A stretch of DNA of 12,450 bases from Paludibacter sp. GTDB taxonomy: Bacteria > Bacteroidota > Bacteroidia > Bacteroidales > Paludibacteraceae. Under the pieces are notes generated by a model. It ran no database searches. It saw only the letters and a program-made list of their open reading frames with translations, and was not told where the DNA came from. The position numbers and the translations under genes are program-made. This document shows, piece by piece, positions 6,128 to 12,450 of the stretch. The stretch covers positions 1 to 12,450 of the forward strand of contig JANJXE010000070.1 in NCBI GenBank assembly GCA_024709185.1, given 5' to 3'. Numbering within the stretch: position 1 is the stretch's first letter; each line of letters starts with the position of its first letter.

Positions 6128-7525
6128 ATGAAAAAAACAAATTTATTACCTGTATTGATGGTCGGTGCTGCTACGGTTGCTTTGGTAGTTTCTGCATTCA
6201 CAAATGCTCCCGATCAACTTCCACGCAGTGCGCGCGATAATTATCTTCAGTACTGTGCCAGTTGTCATGGCGAAAATCACGATCGGTTTGCAGCCCGTGC
6301 ATGGGTGTATGGAAACTCGCTGAAAGAAGTAACTGCAACCCTTAAATATGGAAGGCCTGCCATCGGAATGCCTGAATTTGCAAATGCGATGACTGATTCG
6401 GAAATCAGTGAACTGGCTGCTTACACTATCCGGGAAGTTGCACAGGTGCCCGATGTACTACCATCTACTTTTAATATTAAAGACAAAGTACATTCAATGG
6501 ACCTGAGTTTTGTGCTGGAGGAAGTAGCTGGTGGTATGAATATCCCGTGGGGTATGGGTTTTTTACCCGATGGTTCGATGCTGGTAACCGAAAAAGCGGG
6601 CAAATTATATCATGTGAAAGATGGTCGGCAAACTGAGATTTCGGGGGTGCCTGCTGTTGTTGTCCGGGGACAGGGTGGATTAATGGAAGTGACCGTTCAT
6701 CCAGATTACAGGAGGAATAAGTTGATTTACCTTTCGTTTGCTGATGGGGAAACTTCTGACAAAATTAATACAACAATTGCCCGGGCAGTGCTCGACAAAG
6801 GTCAATTGAGCAAGGTGGAGAAGATATTTCACGGGAGTCCCGATACCAATAGCGGTGCTCACTTTGGTTGCCGCATGTTTTTCGATAAGGATGGCTACCT
6901 TTTCTTTGGTATCGGCGACAGGGGGCGTAAGGAAAATGCACAGGATCTGACCAATCATTGTGGAAAGATGCACCGAATCTATGATGACGGGCGCATCCCT
7001 GCAGATAATCCATTTGTAAATACACCCGGTGCGATGAAAACTATCTGGAGCTATGGACATCGTAATCCACAGGGTTTATACTACGAAAAATCAACAGGCA
7101 CGATCTGGGAAAATGAGCATGGCCCCAAGGGCGGTGATGAACTAAACATTGTAAAAAGAGGACTGAATTATGGCTGGCCGGTCATCAGCTTTGGGGTTAA
7201 TTACGATGGCACTATTTTTACCAACGATACTGCGAAGGCAGGCATGGAACAACCCTTCCACCATTGGACTCCATCGATAGGTCCGAGCAGTCTGACGCGT
7301 GTTACCAGCGATCGTTATCCTGCCTGGAAAGGTGATTTTTTGAGTGGTTCACTTAGTTTTGAGTATGTTGAACGTACGCTGATTAAGAATAATCGTGTTG
7401 TGGGACGTGAACGGTTGATGCCAAAAATCGGGCGAATCCGCAATGTGGTTCAGGGACCGGATGGATATATCTATATTGCGGTTGAAAAGATAGGCAAGGT
7501 GTTTAAACTGGTTCCGGTAAAGTGA
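6128..7525 (+). CDS. Cytochrome c / PQQ-dependent aldose sugar dehydrogenase fusion, periplasmic
   Basis: A 465-residue exported oxidoreductase with two domains. Residues 1-26 form a signal peptide (MKKTN, hydrophobic core, SAFTNA). Residues about 31-108 are a small class-I cytochrome c domain with heme-binding CASCH (43-47) and probable axial Met81 in GMPEF. Residues about 126-463 are a glucose/sorbosone dehydrogenase (YliI/Asd-like) six-bladed propeller: IPWGMGFLPDGSMLVTEKAG (139-158), GQGGLMEVTVHPDY (181-194), HFGCRMFFDKDGYLFFGIGD (245-264), YGHRNPQGL (309-317), WENEHGPKGGDELN (327-340), GLNYGWP (345-351) and QGPDGYIYI (442-450). Such enzymes oxidise aldoses to lactones using PQQ; here electrons would pass to the fused heme and on to respiration. 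An earlier in-frame ATG at 6014 lies within or before the promoter, so ATG 6128, directly before the signal peptide, is the start. The stop overlaps a possible GTG start of the next gene. The exact sugar is not predictable. Confidence 0.92.
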   Translation: MKKTNLLPVLMVGAATVALVVSAFTNAPDQLPRSARDNYLQYCASCHGENHDRFAARAWVYGNSLKEVTATLKYGRPAIGMPEFANAMTDSEISELAAYTIREVAQVPDVLPSTFNIKDKVHSMDLSFVLEEVAGGMNIPWGMGFLPDGSMLVTEKAGKLYHVKDGRQTEISGVPAVVVRGQGGLMEVTVHPDYRRNKLIYLSFADGETSDKINTTIARAVLDKGQLSKVEKIFHGSPDTNSGAHFGCRMFFDKDGYLFFGIGDRGRKENAQDLTNHCGKMHRIYDDGRIPADNPFVNTPGAMKTIWSYGHRNPQGLYYEKSTGTIWENEHGPKGGDELNIVKRGLNYGWPVISFGVNYDGTIFTNDTAKAGMEQPFHHWTPSIGPSSLTRVTSDRYPAWKGDFLSGSLSFEYVERTLIKNNRVVGRERLMPKIGRIRNVVQGPDGYIYIAVEKIGKVFKLVPVK

Positions 7526-7566
7526 AAGCTGATGATAACTGCTTCAACAGAATTGGAATTTCAACA

Positions 7567-9696
7567 ATGATTTTCATTTGTAGTTTCTTGTACAGAATAT
7601 TACGGTTAATACGTTTTGCTTTTATAACTTGTACTGTGATATATTGTGCACAGCCAGTGCAATCTCAGGAATATATATCAATACAGGATTCTGTGAGACT
7701 TGATGATATACAGGTTACTACAGCCCGTTATCCGCAATCGCTACGCTCACTTGCAGCACCTGTTCAACTTGTGACAAGGGATCAGTTACAACTAAACTTA
7801 ATCGGCGATTTGTCATCTTCATTGTCATCTGTGCCGGGAGTTCATTTGCAATCAGGCACCTTTCAAACACTGAAACTCACCTTGCGTGGGATCGGTTCGC
7901 GCAGTCAGTATGGTACCAACCGAACACGGGTTTATCTTAACGATATACCATTGACAGGTGGTGATGGTACATCTGTTTTCGACGATATTGAGCTATCGTT
8001 TGTTGAACGTGCCGAAATCACCAAAGGCTCTTATTCGGCCTGGTACGGTGGGGGAATGGGAGGTGCGGTACGGTTTAAAACACGCAGTTTTTCAAATGAA
8101 TCAGGTAAAACTTCGCTATTCAATCATCATTCAACTACAGATAATCCTCTTTCAACTGATCGCAGTTTTGCGCTCAGTTCTGCTGATGCAGGTATAACAG
8201 CCGGTAGTTTTGGTTTGTTAAAATTCACTGGTAGTGCTTCCGTTGGTTATTCTTCCGGAAAGCTCATGACAGCTGTTGCACGGCTTAGTGGTAAAGGTTT
8301 TCGTGAAAACAGTGCATTTGAGCGAACTTCAGGTTTGCTTACCGGCGAGCAATACTTGTCAGAGCTTGGAGAGTTAAAGTACATGCTAATGCTGAGCGAT
8401 GTAAAGGCGTTTACACCCAGTTCGGTTGATGAAAACACATTTCGCACTTCACCCGGGTCGGCTGCACCCAACTGGCTGGCGGTAAAAGGATACAAGGAAT
8501 ACAAGCGGGTGCTGGCCGGACTTCGACTCGAAACTCCCATCCATTCGCGTTGGACGAATACGTTGTTGCTTACAACGAATAGGTATGATCAATACGAACT
8601 GCGTCCGTTTAATATTCTTGACGATGAGTCGGTTACATTTTCCTTTCAGGAAAGTTTGCGGTATACGACTCCCGGACTTATTGCAGCTATCGGAATGGAA
8701 GGTCTGACAGAGCGCTATAGCTGGCAAACCATGGCCAATACAAGTCATACAGTGTTAACGGATGCTCAGGAACTGCGAAGTCACCTGAATGGTTTCCTTA
8801 GTATGGAAGTAAAACCACACGATCAACTTCGCTTATCGTTAGCTGCTAATATAAATTTAACTGCATACCAGTTGAACCATCATTTGCCAGCAGTTTCATC
8901 CGATCGTTTTTCAGGAAAGCCTATCGTTTCACCGATGGCCGGCATTGTGTATGAAGTTTCCGATCAGCTTCTAGTGTATGGTTCGGTTGGACATGGTTTT
9001 TCAACTCCAACTGTTGAAGAAAGTCTGGGCTCTGATGGCATGATGAATGCTGCCTTACGCCCCGAGCAGGGTTGGACCGTGGATGCGGGTTTTAAGTCCT
9101 GGCTTTTCAATTCCAAACTAGCAGTTCAGGGCTCGTTATATACAATATTTCTCGACGATTTGTTAGTCACCATGCGTCCTTCTGAAGATGTTTTTTACGG
9201 AGCGAATGCCGGAAGTTCACTATTGAAAGGACTGGAAGGGATACTACGTTACCATCCCTTTCAATGGTTAGAGTATTCACTTTCTGCATCCTTGTCGGAA
9301 AACCGCTTTCGGAGTTTTACCAACGAAGGTAGTGAATATACCGGAAATCATCTGCCCGGAATTCCTCGCTCGCAGGTTCATTCTGAACTAATTGTCAGAT
9401 TGCCACATCAGTTAAAGTTTAACATTGTTTACCGGTACATAGGCAGCCAGTTTGCCGATGATGCCAATACAGTGGAAGTTAAAGACTGGAATACTGTTGA
9501 TGCAGGGTTGCGATACGAGGGAACTTTGACCGGAAAGTTGGTATTTAACACTTCACTATCGGTACAAAATATCTTTAACGAACAGTATGCTTCTATGATA
9601 CTAATCAATGCTCCAACTTTTTCAGGAAGAGCACCCCGATATTTCTATCCGGCCTTACCCCGTAATTTTGCAGTTACAGTGCAGGTGAAATGGTAA
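7567..9696 (+). CDS. TonB-dependent receptor, co-transcribed with the PQQ sugar dehydrogenase
   Basis: A 709-residue outer-membrane receptor without the N-terminal carboxypeptidase-like domain found in the other receptor of this window. From the ATG at 7567 there is a signal peptide (basic stretch RILRLIR, hydrophobic FAFITCTVIYCA, cleavage near VQSQ at 31-34). A TonB-box-like VRLDDIQVTTAR follows (43-54). The plug spans about 55-170 (LTLRGIGSRSQYGTNRTRVY 104-123, AWYGGGMGGAVRF 158-170), and the barrel runs to a terminal aromatic (VTVQVKW). A GTG at 7522 overlaps the previous stop (GTGA) and would add 15 residues including two Asp ahead of the signal peptide. That could be the coupled start, but the ATG gives the better export signal. 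No promoter is seen between the two genes, so it is read from the dehydrogenase promoter. Context suggests import of PQQ (as for E. coli YncD/PqqU), or of a sugar or siderophore; the substrate is inferred, not shown. Confidence 0.9.
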   Translation: MIFICSFLYRILRLIRFAFITCTVIYCAQPVQSQEYISIQDSVRLDDIQVTTARYPQSLRSLAAPVQLVTRDQLQLNLIGDLSSSLSSVPGVHLQSGTFQTLKLTLRGIGSRSQYGTNRTRVYLNDIPLTGGDGTSVFDDIELSFVERAEITKGSYSAWYGGGMGGAVRFKTRSFSNESGKTSLFNHHSTTDNPLSTDRSFALSSADAGITAGSFGLLKFTGSASVGYSSGKLMTAVARLSGKGFRENSAFERTSGLLTGEQYLSELGELKYMLMLSDVKAFTPSSVDENTFRTSPGSAAPNWLAVKGYKEYKRVLAGLRLETPIHSRWTNTLLLTTNRYDQYELRPFNILDDESVTFSFQESLRYTTPGLIAAIGMEGLTERYSWQTMANTSHTVLTDAQELRSHLNGFLSMEVKPHDQLRLSLAANINLTAYQLNHHLPAVSSDRFSGKPIVSPMAGIVYEVSDQLLVYGSVGHGFSTPTVEESLGSDGMMNAALRPEQGWTVDAGFKSWLFNSKLAVQGSLYTIFLDDLLVTMRPSEDVFYGANAGSSLLKGLEGILRYHPFQWLEYSLSASLSENRFRSFTNEGSEYTGNHLPGIPRSQVHSELIVRLPHQLKFNIVYRYIGSQFADDANTVEVKDWNTVDAGLRYEGTLTGKLVFNTSLSVQNIFNEQYASMILINAPTFSGRAPRYFYPALPRNFAVTVQVKW

Positions 9697-9699
9697 AAA

Positions 9700-9735
9700 A
9701 AACCGGAATAAGGCATGGATACCAAATTCCGGTTT
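9700..9735 (-). terminator. Intrinsic terminator of the purine permease operon, possibly bidirectional
   Basis: AAACCGGAAT (9700-9709) and ATTCCGGTTT (9726-9735) form a perfect 10-bp stem with a 16-base loop. On the minus strand the stem runs into eight T (complement of A9695-9702), a classic intrinsic terminator for the permease transcript. On the plus strand only TTT follows, so termination of the receptor operon would be weaker. The T-run overlaps the receptor's TAA stop. Confidence 0.8.
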
Positions 9736-9758
9736 CAGTAGTAAGAAATATTTAAAAA

Positions 9759-11048
9759 TCAGATAAATATATACTTCAGTATGAATAATATTGCTAAAAT
9801 ATACATGCTTACTGATAGTTTCTTCACATTTCCTGCCAGCAGATTGATAAATACGTAGCTCAGTACACCCAGCGTAATCCCTTCGGCGATGCTGTAAGTA
9901 AGCGGCATTGCAATGATAGTGATGAAAGCAGGTATCGTTTCCGCAAAGTTGTCGAAGTTTAGTTCACGGATAGGTGAAAGCATGTACAGACCAACCAGGA
10001 TCAATGCCGGCGCTGTTGCAGCTCCCGGAATGGCCAGGAATACAGGCGACAGGAACAACGCTATACCAAATGCAATTGCTGTTACCAGAGCGGTCAGTCC
10101 GGTGCGTCCGCCTTCCGAAACACCAGCCGCACTTTCTACATACGTAGTTACTGTGCTGGTACCGAGCATCGCTCCGGCTGTGGTTCCAATTGCATCAGCC
10201 ATAAACGCTTTTTTTGCATTCGGAATCTTTCCGTCTTTATCCAGCATTCCTGCTTTGGTAGAAACTCCGACCAAAGTACCCAATGTGTCAAAAATATCAA
10301 CAAACAGGAAGGTAAACACCACTATCATCATATCAAAAGTGAAAATTTCTTTCCATTCGAACTGGAAGAAAATTGGCTCAATAGATGGAGGTACACTTAC
10401 AAAACCCTTAAGCTGAGTAATTCCCAGTGGAATACCTATTATTGTGGTTAAGAGAATCCCGATTAATAAATCGCCTTTGACTTTTTTAACTACGAGCACA
10501 GCAGTAATCAACAGACCAATAATACCCAGTAGTGCATTGCCGGTAGTGATTTCGCCTAGACCAACCAAAGTTGCATCGTTATTCACCACAATACCGGCGT
10601 TTTGGAGTCCGATAAAGGCTATAAACAAACCAATACCCGCACTAATTGCAGTCCGGATCGAAGCTGGTATGGCATCCACAATGGCTTCACGAACGTTGAA
10701 CAAAGTAAGTAAGATGAAAATTACACCTTCGATTAAAACGGCTGTCAATGCAAATTGCCAGCTATGTCCCATTCCCAGAACAACAGAGAACGCAAAAAAG
10801 GCGTTTAAGCCCATTCCAGGTGCAAGTGCAAAAGGCAGTTTTGCCCAAAGCGCCATCACTAATGTTCCAATAATCGCTGCAATAGCTGTAGTTGTAAACA
10901 GTGCATTCTGGTCCATTCCGGTAGCTGCAAGAATGGAGGGATTAACCGCCAGAATATAGGCCATGGTGAGGAAGGTGGTAAAACCAGCTATCACCTCGGT
11001 ACGCACATTGGTGCCGTTTTCTTTTAGTTTAAAGAATTTCTCGAGCAT
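9759..11048 (-). CDS. NCS2-family purine (hypoxanthine/guanine/adenine) permease, AzgA-like
   Basis: A 429-residue inner-membrane protein with many hydrophobic segments, the usual length and topology (about 12-14 helices) for the AzgA/PbuG/GhxP branch of the nucleobase-cation symporter 2 family. Diagnostic stretches are the N-terminal TEVIAGFTTFLTMAYILAVN (17-36), LAPGMGLNAFFAF (75-87), FVDIFDTLGTLVG (249-261) and GTSTVTTYVESAAGVSEGGR (296-315). Acidic residues in the last two (D251, D254, E305) are in the regions that bind substrate and couple protons in this family. It takes up purine bases by proton symport; which purine cannot be read from sequence. The gene starts 11 bp after the DUF5020 gene, so the two are one transcript. 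The stop is followed by a strong hairpin terminator. An uncharacterised hydrophobic C-terminal tail (about 412-429) ends the protein. Confidence 0.93.
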   Translation of the reverse strand: MLEKFFKLKENGTNVRTEVIAGFTTFLTMAYILAVNPSILAATGMDQNALFTTTAIAAIIGTLVMALWAKLPFALAPGMGLNAFFAFSVVLGMGHSWQFALTAVLIEGVIFILLTLFNVREAIVDAIPASIRTAISAGIGLFIAFIGLQNAGIVVNNDATLVGLGEITTGNALLGIIGLLITAVLVVKKVKGDLLIGILLTTIIGIPLGITQLKGFVSVPPSIEPIFFQFEWKEIFTFDMMIVVFTFLFVDIFDTLGTLVGVSTKAGMLDKDGKIPNAKKAFMADAIGTTAGAMLGTSTVTTYVESAAGVSEGGRTGLTALVTAIAFGIALFLSPVFLAIPGAATAPALILVGLYMLSPIRELNFDNFAETIPAFITIIAMPLTYSIAEGITLGVLSYVFINLLAGNVKKLSVSMYILAILFILKYIFI

Positions 11049-11059
11049 AATTGGATGTA

Positions 11060-11725
11060 TTAGAGGTTACACTTAACTGCGAGAGTAGGACAGGCTTTGA
11101 AACCGGCAACGCCTGCAAAGTTATAACCCAGTTCTACTTCACCACCCACCGAAAGGGTTTTGTTGATGTTGTACCATAACTGGGGTTCGCTCAGGAATAC
11201 ATAATCGGTCGACAGAAATCCGTTCTTTTCTTTCCAGAAATCGGCAAATCCCGTAAACGACACTTTGCCTTTCAGCATATTCATGTACCAAACAGCTGTA
11301 AGCTGAAAATTATGCGGTGAAGCATTTCCCTGAATATTCTTGTACATAGCCGACAGAGAAAGGCCTTTCGAGAAGTCCTGACTGTTCATGCTGTAAGTGG
11401 CACCCAGTAAATAAGCATTGTTAATTTGAAAATTCATTCCGCTTTCGGCATGCAAGCCGCCATTGTACTCAATGTGAGCCGAAACCGGGCCATCCCAGAA
11501 CTTCAGTTCGCGGGCAATCTCGAAATAGGCTTCGGTTGGACCTGAAGCGTTGTAATTCATGTCGACAAAAAAGAAGGTACTTCCCTTTGCATCGGGTTTG
11601 AAACGCTCGATGGTGGAGGTCAGGTAATTACGCCCGGCTCCGAAATCGTAGTGCAACTGCAGATTTGTCTGTGCGTAAGTCATGGTACTTACTGCCACTG
11701 TCATCAAAAACAAGAATTTTCTCAT
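11060..11725 (-). CDS. DUF5020 family outer-membrane protein, Tsx-like nucleoside channel candidate
   Basis: A 221-residue exported protein. The signal peptide (MRKFLFLMTVAVSTMTYA) is followed by beta-strand-rich sequence with alternating polar and aromatic residues: NLQLHYDFG (21-29), STFFFVDMNYN (about 45-55), QLTAVWYMNMLKGKVSFTGF and LSVGGEVELGYNF near the C-terminus. This matches the DUF5020 family of Bacteroidota, which resembles the E. coli Tsx nucleoside channel in fold and in the STFFFVD-like strand. It probably forms a 12-stranded barrel letting nucleosides or bases cross the outer membrane, which fits the purine permease 11 bp downstream. An ATG at 11752 would add nine residues before the signal peptide, so the ATG at 11725 is preferred. 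Substrate is inferred from family resemblance and context. It may share a transcript with the helicase 39 bp upstream; I see no promoter in that gap. Confidence 0.85.
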   Translation of the reverse strand: MRKFLFLMTVAVSTMTYAQTNLQLHYDFGAGRNYLTSTIERFKPDAKGSTFFFVDMNYNASGPTEAYFEIARELKFWDGPVSAHIEYNGGLHAESGMNFQINNAYLLGATYSMNSQDFSKGLSLSAMYKNIQGNASPHNFQLTAVWYMNMLKGKVSFTGFADFWKEKNGFLSTDYVFLSEPQLWYNINKTLSVGGEVELGYNFAGVAGFKACPTLAVKCNL

Positions 11726-11764
11726 ACACTGATTATTTATAAGATTAAACAATAAAAGAAATCT

Positions 11765-12450
11765 CTATCTTCGGTTGCGCCAGGGTTTATCGCCTCCTGA
11801 GCGTTCTGATGAACGGGCAGAAGAAGAAGGCCGGCGGCTTTTTTCACGTTCGTTGTAAGCTGGTTTTTTTCGGTCGGTACTGCGTTCGCGACCTCTGTAG
11901 TTCGACGAACTGCTTTTTTCCTGATAACCATTGCTTTCACGGGCGGCTGCCAGGGTTATCTCTTTTTGTTGTGCAAAGGAGTCGACTACTTTATCAAGTT
12001 GATCGGCAAATACATCGAAGAAGGTGAATTTATTGGTTACTTCGATATCGCCAACGCTGATGGTTTTATCTCCTACAATATCGTTGATAATTCCTAACAA
12101 ACGCTTTGGATTGATACCTTCGCGGTTGCCCAGGTTTACTTTTAAGCGAACTTTCTGACCTCTGCGGAACGATTTATCGCCACGGTCTTCGCGACTACCA
12201 CGCTCCGAACGATCCTCCCTGCCATCACGATCACCACGTATACCGCGTTCTTTCTCGTGGTAGTTGAGGTCTTCCGAATCTTTGTAATAATCGAGGAATC
12301 GGTTAAACTCAAGCGATACAAAGCGTTTCAGTAATTCGGTTTTATCCAGGTACTCAAGCTGTTTCATAATCTGAGTCATGTAAGGTGCAATTTGTTCTTC
12401 GTTAACCTCTACGATCTGCATCTTGTCGATCATGTGAAAAAGCTGTTTAT
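11765..12450 (-). CDS. DEAD-box RNA helicase with DbpA RNA-binding domain (partial, only the C-terminal part in window)
   Basis: The frame is open to the window edge, so only the last 227 residues are seen; an internal ATG at 12433 is not the start. The first residues (KQLFHMIDKMQIVEVNEEQI) match the segment just after the second helicase domain of DeaD/CsdA-like proteins. After a helical part comes a charged Arg/Asp/Glu/Gly-rich linker (about 66-97). Then comes a DbpA-type RNA-recognition fold (about 98-160: VRLKVNLGNREGINPKRLLG, ISVGDIEV, FTFFDVF), which binds structured RNA such as rRNA. A second Arg/Ser-rich disordered tail (about 180-227) ends in WRNRR. Catalytic motifs lie beyond the window. 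The likely role is ribosome assembly or RNA remodelling, especially in the cold. It is distinct from the RhlE-like helicase at 4529-5926, which lacks a DbpA domain. Confidence 0.9.
   Translation of the reverse strand, partial: KQLFHMIDKMQIVEVNEEQIAPYMTQIMKQLEYLDKTELLKRFVSLEFNRFLDYYKDSEDLNYHEKERGIRGDRDGREDRSERGSREDRGDKSFRRGQKVRLKVNLGNREGINPKRLLGIINDIVGDKTISVGDIEVTNKFTFFDVFADQLDKVVDSFAQQKEITLAAARESNGYQEKSSSSNYRGRERSTDRKKPAYNEREKSRRPSSSARSSERSGGDKPWRNRR

Noticed and set aside
6680..7060. Minus-strand open frames opposite the PQQ dehydrogenase (6680-7060 and 6765-7025)
   Set aside because: They lie entirely within the conserved propeller domain of the plus-strand gene, and the translations have no recognisable motif or export signal.
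9913..10959. Two long open frames on the plus strand (9913-10416 and 10444-10959), opposite the purine permease
   Set aside because: They are the mirror of the permease's codon pattern, their proteins resemble no family, and the minus-strand permease is unmistakable across the whole stretch.
11737..11940. Minus-strand open frame between the DUF5020 and DbpA-helicase genes
   Set aside because: It overlaps the Arg/Ser-rich helicase tail in another frame and has no family resemblance; low-complexity codons commonly open such frames.

Overview
The window looks like chromosomal DNA of a Bacteroidota species, probably an anaerobic or facultative member of Bacteroidales or a related order. The evidence is two TonB-dependent receptors, a DUF4249 lipoprotein partner, a DUF5020 outer-membrane protein, a lack of Shine-Dalgarno-like leaders, and three promoters of the Bacteroidota type (TTG or TTTG, 19 bp, TAnnTTTG). 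The phylum is well supported; the order is an inference. Apart from short leaders the DNA is almost fully coding. I see no RNA genes, insertion sequences, CRISPR arrays or integration sites.

Layout. (1) 1-1151, minus: methylmalonyl-CoA epimerase followed by the carboxyltransferase subunit of a propionyl-CoA carboxylase or methylmalonyl-CoA decarboxylase (cut by the window edge), i.e. methylmalonyl-CoA to propionyl-CoA metabolism, with a clear promoter. (2) 1355-4602, plus: a SusC-like TonB-dependent receptor translationally coupled to a DUF4249 lipoprotein, an outer-membrane uptake pair of unknown substrate. The lipoprotein gene ends inside the 3' end of the next, convergent gene. (3) 4529-5926, minus: a RhlE-like DEAD-box RNA helicase, whose promoter runs straight into a perfect 12-bp inverted repeat. 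(4) 6128-9696, plus: a periplasmic cytochrome c / PQQ sugar dehydrogenase fusion, coupled to a second TonB-dependent receptor. Its promoter is back to back with the helicase promoter. (5) 9759-12450, minus: the C-terminal part of a DbpA-domain DEAD-box helicase, then a Tsx-like DUF5020 outer-membrane protein and an AzgA-type purine permease. The last two make a plausible outer- plus inner-membrane route for nucleosides or nucleobases. A hairpin terminator lies at 9700-9735 between the convergent units 4 and 5.

The most interesting idea is unit 4. A PQQ-dependent dehydrogenase co-transcribed with a TonB-dependent receptor suggests that the receptor imports the PQQ cofactor (as E. coli YncD/PqqU does) or delivers the sugar substrate. 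The second is the helicase leader hairpin, which could be an operator or an mRNA control element.
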